A stretch of DNA of 62,378 nucleotides from Propionibacteriaceae bacterium (lineage in GTDB: Bacteria > Actinomycetota > Actinomycetes > Propionibacteriales > Propionibacteriaceae): assembly GCA_031272505.1 (NCBI GenBank), contig JAISTQ010000023.1, positions 1-62,378 of the forward strand. Direction: 5' to 3'. This document shows positions 26,701 to 32,646 of this stretch, piece by piece; within the stretch, counting starts at the first letter, position 1, and every line of letters starts with the position of its first letter. The notes below the pieces were generated by a model. The model was given only the letters and a program-made list of their open reading frames with translations, was not told the DNA's origin and did not search any database. The translations under genes and the position numbers were made by a program.

Positions 26701-27103
26701 TCCCACCGCCGAGGGCCACCTGCTGCTTCGCCACCAACGTCAAAGCCGGCTCCAGCGGCTTCAAGGTGGCCGGATCGATCTTGGTGAGCGTGTTCGCCAC
26801 CAGGTTCCAGATGAAGACGTTCGGGCCGTCTTGGAGCAGTTCGAACTGCTCTTCGGGGTTGACGACGGCGGAGTAGTCGCGCTGGACGTCCAACTCCTGC
26901 GCGTTGTAGTTGAAGCGGCCCAATTTGATGTCCCGGTTCACCCAGACACCGGAATCGTCCAACTCCTCGTTGAGCACGCTGAAGCCGCTCTGCGCCGCCG
27001 CGACCGTGGCGAACACCAGCGAAAACGCGGTCAACGCCGCCACTGACGCCACTTGACGCGGGCGCGCGGTGAAGCTACGGAACAGTTTCGCCAACCGTTT
27101 CAT
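20768..27103 (-). CDS. Giant membrane-anchored surface protein with tandem Ig/cadherin-like and fibronectin type III domains
   Basis: 2111 residues from the ATG at 27103 (GGGAGGG eight bases upstream; an ATG at 27124 is less likely). A basic N-terminus and one hydrophobic helix at about 18-38 with no clear cleavage site suggest a signal anchor. About 40-430 is a globular region, perhaps propeller-like. About 440-1520 holds roughly ten tandem modules, many with the motif VLANDVDPDGD (cadherin/Ig-like, 'tandem-95' type). From about 1525 there are about five FN3 domains, and the last 80 residues carry several cysteines. No LPXTG motif. It corresponds to the FN3 protein of the bifidobacterial PFNA cluster. 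It is first in the long minus-strand operon and is probably the surface-exposed end of the system. Confidence 0.9.
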   Translation of the reverse strand: MKRLAKLFRSFTARPRQVASVAALTAFSLVFATVAAAQSGFSVLNEELDDSGVWVNRDIKLGRFNYNAQELDVQRDYSAVVNPEEQFELLQDGPNVFIWNLVANTLTKIDPATLKPLEPALTLVAKQQVALGGGIGAILAPAPKPVTPAETAEPDASPAPIATPTPETKDPGWAVWALPAAELHGFMAEAAPEPPVTGLSADTKIAVGPDGVVHAVDPQTGRLFTIRLNSDGSTSASEAYLPTLSNTADLQLTSVGGTAVVWDPITGTLFLGSGSKVSIPASETQAEGFELALQQPGPSAAEVLYATRDKLVFQPLDGATARVIAPEYPNGSPAQGVVLAGCNYQVWSGTGAFVRTCAGGVGEANTTVPDVSGTGGELRLRVNRGHVVLNQILSGGVWLITDDLVKKDNWEQLSNDDTTSNEDDDNKTDSQEEANPDRTTENHDPVAVDDSFGVRAGRTTLLRVLENDNDEDGDLLTASLVDDCSAVGNISSVYDGQILAIQVPEDVVAPSVSCVYEVNDGRGGVAQAAVTLEVHPPQVNAAPALFPGRTPVLTTVGSKGEVNVVALNDWLDPDGDDLSLASATPADDSVRVDYRADGSVTFKDLGKTTGIKKVAIEVSDGTLSTVGELTFDVRPSANQPPNLMGDLASGTVDTDIVAKPLANDTDPDGDPLRLTAAVLEGNPPGATVNPNTTDGTVTLRATEPGSYYVSYSVTDGPSLEKNLIRFEVTEPEGDEIDPVAVPDTGYLPAGGETLIGPLQNDVNPIDSPLVLTSATPVGDADMYVSVAVVNHEIIRVTERRALTGPVNLTYNISNGRGQPATGTVTIVPIPSPVKPRPPVAADDEVLVREDDIATVDVLANDVHPDNLPMTVLDELSDAPDPDAEAWVFASENQVRIHARNPGTYTVVYQVSDGRNEPDSAKLKIVVVPKPDTAEGNSAPAPQDVEARTVVGAKIRIPIPLHGIDPDGDSVSLIGIGQQGPQYGAVTVGYDYFEYDPGETAQVGNDAFTYVVQDRLGAKAEGKIKVGIAPREELNNPPVTVDDARTVQPERKISIPAAANDEDPDGDEVHLKQGSARSDTLEVYTEGEQVVFTSPAQEGDYSITYEAEDSWGASATGVITVKVSKDAKQFSPAARDDIATLEQVYAGTEVTLDILKNDIDLDGSISEVEVQVDYATAVFNEQTRTVTIPVTTELQIIDYTITDEDGNTGSAFIIIPGTERAVPVLKPGVKSAEVMAGESVALPLSEYIMVAEGKTVKITQSEKVSAWHGSVAVDSQSQVTFTADEDKYDGPASVTLEVTDAEADTDGNVATITIPITILPPPGGWNEPPTLRGAVLEVTVDKTTELDLASYAKDADTADAKQLTYALVDTAGASAAGLTVSLNGSVLQVGADKTAVPGFKFEVRASVTDGESDPVAASYRVTVLSTSEPMGKAVDDVVNDANAGEPRTVDVLANDVATAASRPLTVLSADVQGDVAATASVQNDKVVVTPPANFHGTVTVLYSVGDAFSANDPSRIVDARITLTVRDRPDPVTGVYVDSVESHRAVAHWDPAVNNGAPILRYTVKQAGGKYEKDCGTATTCALDSLTNNSEYSFVVIATNEVGDSDPSGASNTIRPDELPSTPGAPTLTYTATTDGRVLDADWKAPNVDGSPITHYELEISPAPDGMPSLVSGISGTTYHLTGLTNGTSYKVRVRACNSAETACTAEDQFSPWSGAETPSGVPSAPGKPSVEKLEPMDNQPRAKVCWAAPEKNNGAKVDAYLVSANLGVPDREISNPDDRCVTYQLDPSTDDYQFQVKAKNRAGWSEYSSTSAGHRAYVKPSAPSGLTAVDADKSAKVDFSAAANLASSGLLPSEVEYCWATDKGQSGSFGNSSSGVVEGLTNGETYKISVWAVSTRDGGKCGDDGGYASEKVSVDGVKPFGKPNKPGVSAEPSGEKQVKLCWTKPDKNGRDITIEVNVDGGGWQTKSGSDCTTVGDGYSQPHSIKARVTDTEGQTAESDTASATSNAEPPPPVTPSVTVSKGADHREADKCTSVYCAYVVVELHDFDPNTSYTIDVHHDAPTSDFSAHPVLTTNGSGFAHKEGPSFFGYPGYGVWACVRGTDICSPKFTWY

Positions 27104-27282
27104 GGTCCAGCCCTCCCAAGGCATACGCTTGCCAAAGCCAGAATAGCGGTTCTCACGGTGCCCCGCGATGGGGAATTGTACCCATGGCGCGCGGCGTCTG
27201 GCCTAGCTAATCTGGGGTAAGCAAGGCTGTGTAAGCGAGGAGACCAGATGCGATACCAGGGCACCAGATCGGCGGTGGCACG

Positions 27283-27714
27283 ATGAGCGACGCCGAGTAC
27301 TTGCAGCAGATCGTGCATGAAATCCAGATCTGCCGCAACCACATTTCCGAGTTGCAGCAGCAGATCACCGAGCTGCGCGGGCAGAAGTCGGACGTGGAGG
27401 CTTTCCGTTCCAAGTACGCGAAAAGCGTGGAACGGCTGGAGACGGAGCGGTCTAACCGGAAGTTGAAGACGACCGGCTCGTCCGTCAATCCCAGCGAGGT
27501 GAAGCTGTTTGCCGGGTACCAGAAGGCGATGCTGGGGGTGTTGAACACCGGGAAGCAGGCGATCAACACGCACGCCGGACGGATCCACCAGATCGAGGCC
27601 AAGCTCAACGAGATCATCAAGAAGCTTGATGCGGCGCTGGGCAACCTGAAGCACTACGAGAACCGCGAAGTCTACCTGCGCGATCTCTACAACCAAGTCC
27701 GAGCGGGGATGTGA
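27283..27714 (+). CDS. Coiled-coil small protein of the WXG100/DUF5082-like cassette (143 aa)
   Basis: An all-helical, highly charged protein: two long coiled coils at residues about 1-60 and 85-135 with a short Gly/Ser hinge. It has no WXG motif, but size and build resemble YwqH-like (DUF5082) proteins that accompany type VII substrates in Firmicutes. A YENRE sequence near the C-terminus fits the YxxxD/E export signal. The RBS is weak. First of three plus-strand genes spaced 4-9 bases apart, divergent from the giant FN3 gene. Inferred to be a secreted partner or adaptor of the EssC-like machine. Confidence 0.75.
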   Translation: MSDAEYLQQIVHEIQICRNHISELQQQITELRGQKSDVEAFRSKYAKSVERLETERSNRKLKTTGSSVNPSEVKLFAGYQKAMLGVLNTGKQAINTHAGRIHQIEAKLNEIIKKLDAALGNLKHYENREVYLRDLYNQVRAGM

Positions 27715-27718
27715 TCAT

Positions 27719-28012
27719 ATGCCAGCCCAAGGTTCTTATTTGAAAATCGCCGACGACGAGTTTTTGACGGCCGAGGCGGTGTTGTTGGCTTACTTGGAGC
27801 ATCTGAGTTCCGCCACCATCACCATGGACGCCATTTTGATGGACGTGATCAACGCCGGAGTCCGCGCCGACTATATCGACACCAAGCTAGACGAGATCCG
27901 CGCTGAGTTGCAGGAGTTGGGGATGCTGATCTTCAACACCCACGAAACGCTGGAGGGCAAATCCCGGGCGTTCATCCAAGAAGTCAACGAAATCGACCAA
28001 TTCATCTACTAG
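27719..28012 (+). CDS. WXG100-like small helical protein (97 aa)
   Basis: 97 residues, predicted to be two long helices with a turn near residues 45-50, the size and shape of the WXG100 family, but without Trp-x-Gly at the turn. Acidic, no Cys, no signal peptide. Begins four bases after the 143-aa gene stop and precedes the 108-aa gene by nine bases with a good AGGAGG-type RBS between them. Likely forms a heterodimer with one of its neighbours and may be a type VII substrate; the family assignment is by shape and context only. Confidence 0.7.
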   Translation: MPAQGSYLKIADDEFLTAEAVLLAYLEHLSSATITMDAILMDVINAGVRADYIDTKLDEIRAELQELGMLIFNTHETLEGKSRAFIQEVNEIDQFIY

Positions 28013-28021
28013 GAGGCAGAC

Positions 28022-28348
28022 ATGGGAGGCGGAATCGTACTCAGCGGCGACGAGATGGAGTCGCTGAAGCAGCAGATGACGAACTTGGCCACCAACCTCG
28101 CTGAGGTGTCCAACGGGGCCTACGTCTCCGATCCGGATTCGCTGTTCGCCCAAAGCAGCGCCAAATCGGCCGACCAGATGAAGTCGGCGCTGGAGACACT
28201 GGTGGTCTGCACCGAGGCGATGGAGACGCTCAGCTACGCGTTCGCCACCTATATGGAGACCATCGTGGAAGGCTTCCGGGTGAAAGACATCGAGCTGGCC
28301 GACCACTTCAACATCGGCGGCGGCGACAACCCCTGGCTGCTCGACTGA
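28022..28348 (+). CDS. WXG100-like small helical protein (108 aa)
   Basis: 108 residues, mostly helical, with a helix-turn-helix plan and a turn near residues 35-45 (no WXG motif). Preceded by AGGAGG at the right distance. Last of the three-gene cassette; its stop lies only five bases from the stop of convergent holA, with no terminator visible between them. Probably a substrate or partner of the type VII ATPase encoded about 18 kb away on the other strand. Confidence 0.7.
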   Translation: MGGGIVLSGDEMESLKQQMTNLATNLAEVSNGAYVSDPDSLFAQSSAKSADQMKSALETLVVCTEAMETLSYAFATYMETIVEGFRVKDIELADHFNIGGGDNPWLLD

Positions 28349-28353
28349 ATCGT

Positions 28354-29322
28354 CTAGGCGGCTACCCGTTCGCGGTAGAGGCGCAGCACCAAGTTTTCCA
28401 TTTCGTAGCCTGGATTGCCGCCCGCCCCTTTCACTTGGGCGTCGGCGTTGGCCACCGCGATGATCGAGCGGCCGATGGCTTCCGGGCGCCAGTGGCGTGA
28501 TTGCCGGGCCAAATGCTTGAGCTTCCAGGTGGGCACTCCCACCCGGTCGGCGAGGTCTTTGTCGTGACGGACTTGCCCCTGCAGCTCCCAATACTTGCCC
28601 AACTGCGTCAACGCGCGGCCGATGGCGGCGGTGATCAACACCGGCTCCACCCCCGAATCCAACGCCCAGCGCAACTTCGCCAGCGTCTGGTCCAACGGGC
28701 TCTCCAACACCGCGTCGGCGACGGCGAAGCTGGTGATCTCCGCCCGGCCGGAGAAATAACGGGTGAGCTGCTCCACGGTGATCTCGCCGTCCGTGGAATC
28801 AGCGAGCAGTTGGGTGATCGCGGCGCTCAAGGTGCGCAAGTCGGTGCCCAGCGTGGCCACCAGCAGCTCGGCGGCGTCCTTGTCCATCCGGGCACCCAGG
28901 GCGCGGGCCTCTTCGGCCGCCCAGCGGGCCACCTCCCAGGATTTCGGGGTGGCGAGCTCGCGGAAAGGCACTCCCGCATCCCGGAGTTGGCCGAGGAAGG
29001 CGGCGCCGCGTTTTGGATTCCCCTGGGCGAGCACCACGCAGACCTCTGCGGCGTCGTCGCGGGCCAGCTCCAACACCTGCCCGTGCAGCTCTTTGGGTAG
29101 CAACTCCAAGTTGGCGATGGAGACGATGACGGCGGCCGAGAACAGCGAGCCGCCCGCGGCTTCGGCGATGTCCCCGGCGGTGATGTCGGCGGCATCCAGC
29201 TCGGAAAGCTCCGCGTCGGGCTGCTGGGCTTTCGCCTGGGCGATGAACTGGGCCACCGCGCGCTCCAGCAGGTATTCGTTGTCACTCACGATCACCAGGG
29301 TGCGGGGCGTTTCGGCTGCCAT
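28354..29322 (-). CDS. holA: DNA polymerase III delta subunit
   Basis: 322 residues, the usual size. The sequence follows the HolA plan: N-terminal nucleotide-binding-like region opening with LVIVSDNEYLLERAV (no functional Walker A, as normal for delta), middle region with ARWAAEEARALGARMDKDAAELL, LTRYFSGRAEITSFAVADAV, and the C-terminal collar helices. Delta opens the sliding clamp in the clamp-loader complex. Located 20 bases downstream of comEC, the common actinobacterial order comEA-comEC-holA. ATG preceded by GGGAGG. Confidence 0.93.
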   Translation of the reverse strand: MAAETPRTLVIVSDNEYLLERAVAQFIAQAKAQQPDAELSELDAADITAGDIAEAAGGSLFSAAVIVSIANLELLPKELHGQVLELARDDAAEVCVVLAQGNPKRGAAFLGQLRDAGVPFRELATPKSWEVARWAAEEARALGARMDKDAAELLVATLGTDLRTLSAAITQLLADSTDGEITVEQLTRYFSGRAEITSFAVADAVLESPLDQTLAKLRWALDSGVEPVLITAAIGRALTQLGKYWELQGQVRHDKDLADRVGVPTWKLKHLARQSRHWRPEAIGRSIIAVANADAQVKGAGGNPGYEMENLVLRLYRERVAA

Positions 29323-29342
29323 GGCTCAATCCTCCCACATGC

Positions 29343-31634
29343 TCATTGCCGAATGGGGCGGGCGGTCACCATAATCTCGCCGCCCGCCTTGCTGACCGCG
29401 ATTGGGCCGCGCTGGTCGGTGCGGTAGATCCGCATTCCGCGCCGATAGGCCCGGTCCAGCGCCGTCTTCGTGGGGTGGCCGTAGGGGTTGTCCACCCCGG
29501 CGGAGGCGATGGCGATGCTCGCCTGTGTGGCATCCCAATATGAATCGGCGCCCCGAGCCGAGCCGTGGTGCGGCATCAGCATCACATCGGCGCGCAGATC
29601 GGCCACCGCCGCCGCGTAGCGTTGCCCGGCCTCCTCGACGTCGCCGCCAGCCAACACCGTCAACTCGCCGACCTGCACCTTGGAGACGAGCGAGGCGTCG
29701 TTTTGCTGCGCGTCGGTGAGCAGGTTTTCGGCTGACGTGGAAGTGGGCCCGGAGACGATCTCCAGACGCACGTCTCCCACCTCGAACACCGACCCGACGC
29801 CCGCGGTGGTGATCTCGGCGTCCTTCGCGTCCTGCCGCAACTGCTGCCAGCCGGATTGCGGCACCTGCACCCCCGAATACACCACCTTTCGCAGGGTGCG
29901 GCCGTCCCACAGCGCGGGCACCCCGGTGGTGTGGTCGGCGTGCAGATGGGTGACGACCAACAAATCCACCACCTGCACCGAGAGCGAATCCAGGCAGGAA
30001 TCCAACTCCCGGACATCCGGCCCGGCGTCGATGAGCACCGCGTGATGCGCCCCGGCGTTGAACACCGCCGCATCGCCCTGCCCCACCGCGCAGACCACCA
30101 ACTGCCACTGGGCCGGCGGCCAGCCCGGAGCCGTCGGCGGCACCACCATGGTGACCACGAGCCAGGCGCTGAGGGTGAGCAGCAGCCCGATCACCCCGTG
30201 TTTGAGCCGCAGCAGCAGCACGATGGCGACGCAAATGGCGCTGATCGTCGCCACCCCGGCCGCGTCGGTGGGCCAATCCAGCTTCGCGCCCGGTGAGGAA
30301 GCCGCGAACTCGGCCAACAGGCACAGGCCGTTGGCGAACCAGCCCGCCACCGTGGCGCAAACCTGCGCCAGCGGCAGACACCAAGTAGCGAAGACCACCG
30401 CCAGGCAGCCCATCACCGTCGCCGGAGCCACCAGCGGCCCGGCCGCCAGATTCGCGAACACCCCCACGATAGACACCTGCCCGGAAAGCCAGGCGATGAT
30501 CGGCTGGGTGGCCAACTGCGCCGCCACCGGCACACACAGGGCGGCCGCCAGCCACAGCGGGATCGGCATCCGCTCCGCCCACCGGTTCGCCCAGACGATG
30601 ATGCCGAAAGTGGCGGCCACCGAGAGCGCAAACCCGACCGAACGCGCCATGAACGGATCGACGAGCAGAATGCCCAACACCGAAACCCCCAAATACCGCA
30701 ACCCCTGGCCGCGCGCCGACCAGCCCAACGACACCAAAGCGACCGTGCCCATCGCGGCCGCCCGCAGCACGCTGGGCTCCCCCCGGCACAAAAGCACAAA
30801 ACACACCACCCCGACACCGGCCACGGCACGCAGCCGCCACCCCTGCACGCCGAGGCGGACCGCCACCGACATCAGGCAGGCGAGCAGGATCGTCAGATTC
30901 GCGCCGGAGACGGCGGTGAGATGGGTGAGCCCGGTGGTGACGAACTGCTCGCGCAACACCTCGTCCATCTCGGCGGTGTCCCCCAGCACCAACGCGGGCA
31001 CCATCGCCCGCGGCCGGGGCGCCAAGCCGCTGGAGGCCTCACGCAGCCCGGCGTGCAACAACTCCACCCACTCGGAGACTGGATCCAGCTCGGTGACCTG
31101 CGTAGGAGGCTCGCGGGCGCGGGCCACCGCCGCCACCGAGAAATCCCCATCCGGCGGATCCAGCTTCACCTGGGCGCGTACTTTCGCGCCCGGCGTCACA
31201 GCCGCCCAAGCGTCATAGTTGCCACCGCTGGCGAAAAGCTGCACCCGCACGGAGGTATCCCATTCACGCTGATAGTGCGCGACGTGCTCGACTTCCAGCA
31301 CCGCCGTCCACCATTTGCCGGCGAAGGTGGTGGCACCCAACCGGGGCAGCCCGACCACCCCGGTGACCGTGACGATGGCCTGCCCGTGTGCCAACTGGGC
31401 CACCTCGGTGGACTGCACCGCGAAAACCCGCAGCCCGGCCACTCCGGCCGCCACCGCGAGCACCAGCGCCACCGCCACCCCAAACCAGTGGCGCCGCTTG
31501 GCGCACCAACTCGCCGCCACCAGCGCGGCCACCGAGGCCAGCACCCACCAGCCGGACGCGCCGCCGGTGCCCGCGAAGGTACCCACCCAGGCGACGGCGG
31601 CTAGCACCACCGGCCGCCAATCCGACCCGGTCAC
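29343..31634 (-). CDS. comEC: ComEC/Rec2 DNA uptake channel
   Basis: 763 residues. About 50 N-terminal residues with membrane helices, an OB-like region (about 85-200), the Competence domain with many helices (about 215-500; LTHLTAVSGANLTI, LRAAAMG) and a C-terminal metallo-beta-lactamase-like domain with VTHLHADHTTG near residue 560. The channel carries single-stranded DNA across the membrane during transformation; the C-terminal domain is thought to degrade one strand. Start is GTG overlapping the comEA stop by four bases (GTGA). The gene is intact, so uptake of DNA is possible if a pilus is encoded elsewhere. Confidence 0.93.
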   Translation of the reverse strand: MTGSDWRPVVLAAVAWVGTFAGTGGASGWWVLASVAALVAASWCAKRRHWFGVAVALVLAVAAGVAGLRVFAVQSTEVAQLAHGQAIVTVTGVVGLPRLGATTFAGKWWTAVLEVEHVAHYQREWDTSVRVQLFASGGNYDAWAAVTPGAKVRAQVKLDPPDGDFSVAAVARAREPPTQVTELDPVSEWVELLHAGLREASSGLAPRPRAMVPALVLGDTAEMDEVLREQFVTTGLTHLTAVSGANLTILLACLMSVAVRLGVQGWRLRAVAGVGVVCFVLLCRGEPSVLRAAAMGTVALVSLGWSARGQGLRYLGVSVLGILLVDPFMARSVGFALSVAATFGIIVWANRWAERMPIPLWLAAALCVPVAAQLATQPIIAWLSGQVSIVGVFANLAAGPLVAPATVMGCLAVVFATWCLPLAQVCATVAGWFANGLCLLAEFAASSPGAKLDWPTDAAGVATISAICVAIVLLLRLKHGVIGLLLTLSAWLVVTMVVPPTAPGWPPAQWQLVVCAVGQGDAAVFNAGAHHAVLIDAGPDVRELDSCLDSLSVQVVDLLVVTHLHADHTTGVPALWDGRTLRKVVYSGVQVPQSGWQQLRQDAKDAEITTAGVGSVFEVGDVRLEIVSGPTSTSAENLLTDAQQNDASLVSKVQVGELTVLAGGDVEEAGQRYAAAVADLRADVMLMPHHGSARGADSYWDATQASIAIASAGVDNPYGHPTKTALDRAYRRGMRIYRTDQRGPIAVSKAGGEIMVTARPIRQ

Positions 31635-32548
31635 AGCTCCACCAGCGGGGCCAACTGCGCATAAACCTTCGCGCCGATGCCGGAGACCTCCTGCAACTGC
31701 TCCACGGCGACGAACGGGCCGCTCTGCTCCCGCCAGGCGATGATCCGCCCGGCCATCACCGGCCCCACGCCGGGCAGTGATTCCAATTCGGCTTGGGTGG
31801 CCCGGTTCAAAGAGATTTTTCCGCCCGCGCTGCCCGCCGCACCTGGCGAAACCGCGGCGCCGTCGCCCGCCCGGACTTCGCCGCGCGGCTCGGCCTGGGT
31901 GCCGATGATCACCTGCATTCCGTCACTGAGTGGCTGCGCCAGGTTCAACTCGGCCGGATCGGCATCCGGGGCCAAACCGCCCGCCGCGTTGATCGCGTCA
32001 TTGACCCTTGCCCCATCGGCCAAGGAGACCAGGCCGGGCTGATTCACCGCCCCCAACACGTGTACCAACAACCCGGGGCCCGCCGCCTCGCCAACTGGAT
32101 CGGCGGCTGGCTCCTCCCCCGCCGCCGGGCTGGCGGTGACCTCCACCACGCCGGTGGGCTCCGGTGGGGAAGCCACCGCCACCTCCGATTGCACCGACGA
32201 AGCCGAGTAGACGCCCCAGAGGCAAGCCGCGGCCAACACCGCGCCCACCGCCGCCAGATGCGCCTTGGTGAACGCGAAAGCCTTGGCCGCAAACGAACGC
32301 ACGCCGTCATCCCCCAGCGCCCGCCGGGCCACTCCTGGGGCTGGCGGTGTAGACGCTGGCTGCGGCGGCGGCTCCGGGGTGGCGCCCCAAGCGGGCTTGG
32401 CGGCCGACCTTGCGGGCGCGGCGTCGACTACGATGGGCCGCACCGCAGTGTCTTCGTCAAACCATTCGACTGATTCGTGCGCGAGCAGTTCCGCAAGCCG
32501 TGCCGAAGCTGGATTTGGCGGCGGAACCGGACTGTTTCTATCACTCAC
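31631..32548 (-). CDS. comEA: ComEA DNA receptor
   Basis: 305 residues: about 100 cytoplasmic N-terminal residues rich in Pro/Ala, one membrane helix (about 95-115), a Pro/Ala linker, an SLBB domain (VLGAVNQPGLVSLADGARV, about 160-215) and a C-terminal double helix-hairpin-helix (LNRATQAELESLPGVGPVMAGRII) that binds double-stranded DNA outside the membrane. Start GTG at 32548 has no properly spaced RBS but lies seven bases after a plausible -10 box, so a leaderless message is likely. The upstream element is shared with the DUF4192 gene. Confidence 0.92.
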   Translation of the reverse strand: MSDRNSPVPPPNPASARLAELLAHESVEWFDEDTAVRPIVVDAAPARSAAKPAWGATPEPPPQPASTPPAPGVARRALGDDGVRSFAAKAFAFTKAHLAAVGAVLAAACLWGVYSASSVQSEVAVASPPEPTGVVEVTASPAAGEEPAADPVGEAAGPGLLVHVLGAVNQPGLVSLADGARVNDAINAAGGLAPDADPAELNLAQPLSDGMQVIIGTQAEPRGEVRAGDGAAVSPGAAGSAGGKISLNRATQAELESLPGVGPVMAGRIIAWREQSGPFVAVEQLQEVSGIGAKVYAQLAPLVEL

Positions 32549-32555
32549 ACCTGGT

Positions 32556-32585
32556 TAATTGGGGCTGCCAACCCCCAATTTGCAA
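32556..32585 (-). promoter_or_regulatory. Leaderless promoter with palindromic operator upstream of comEA
   Basis: On the minus strand: -35 TTGCAA (32580-32585), 18-base spacer, -10 CAATTA (32556-32561), then seven bases to the GTG of comEA. The spacer region contains the perfect inverted repeat AATTGGGG...CCCCAATT (32557-32564 and 32573-32580). The same layout with compensating base changes occurs before the DUF4192 gene. Confidence 0.5.
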
Positions 32586-32598
32586 ACTATTTCAAATC

Positions 32599-32626
32599 TG
32601 TGGATAACCGCAAAAAGTTATCCACA
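32599..32626. promoter_or_regulatory. Two perfect DnaA boxes in inverted orientation upstream of comEA
   Basis: TGTGGATAA at 32599-32607 and TTATCCACA at 32618-32626, ten bases apart, in the 98-bp gap between leuS and comEA. Both are exact matches to the DnaA box consensus. They may bind DnaA as a regulator of comEA or titrate it. Confidence 0.6.
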
Positions 32627-32646
32627 ACAAGGGCATTTACATCCAT

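Noticed and set aside
21158-27046. A 1962-codon open frame on the plus strand opposite the FN3 gene
   Set aside because: It mirrors the high-GC third positions of the minus-strand gene, is rich in Arg, His and Gly, and shows no domain; it is a shadow.
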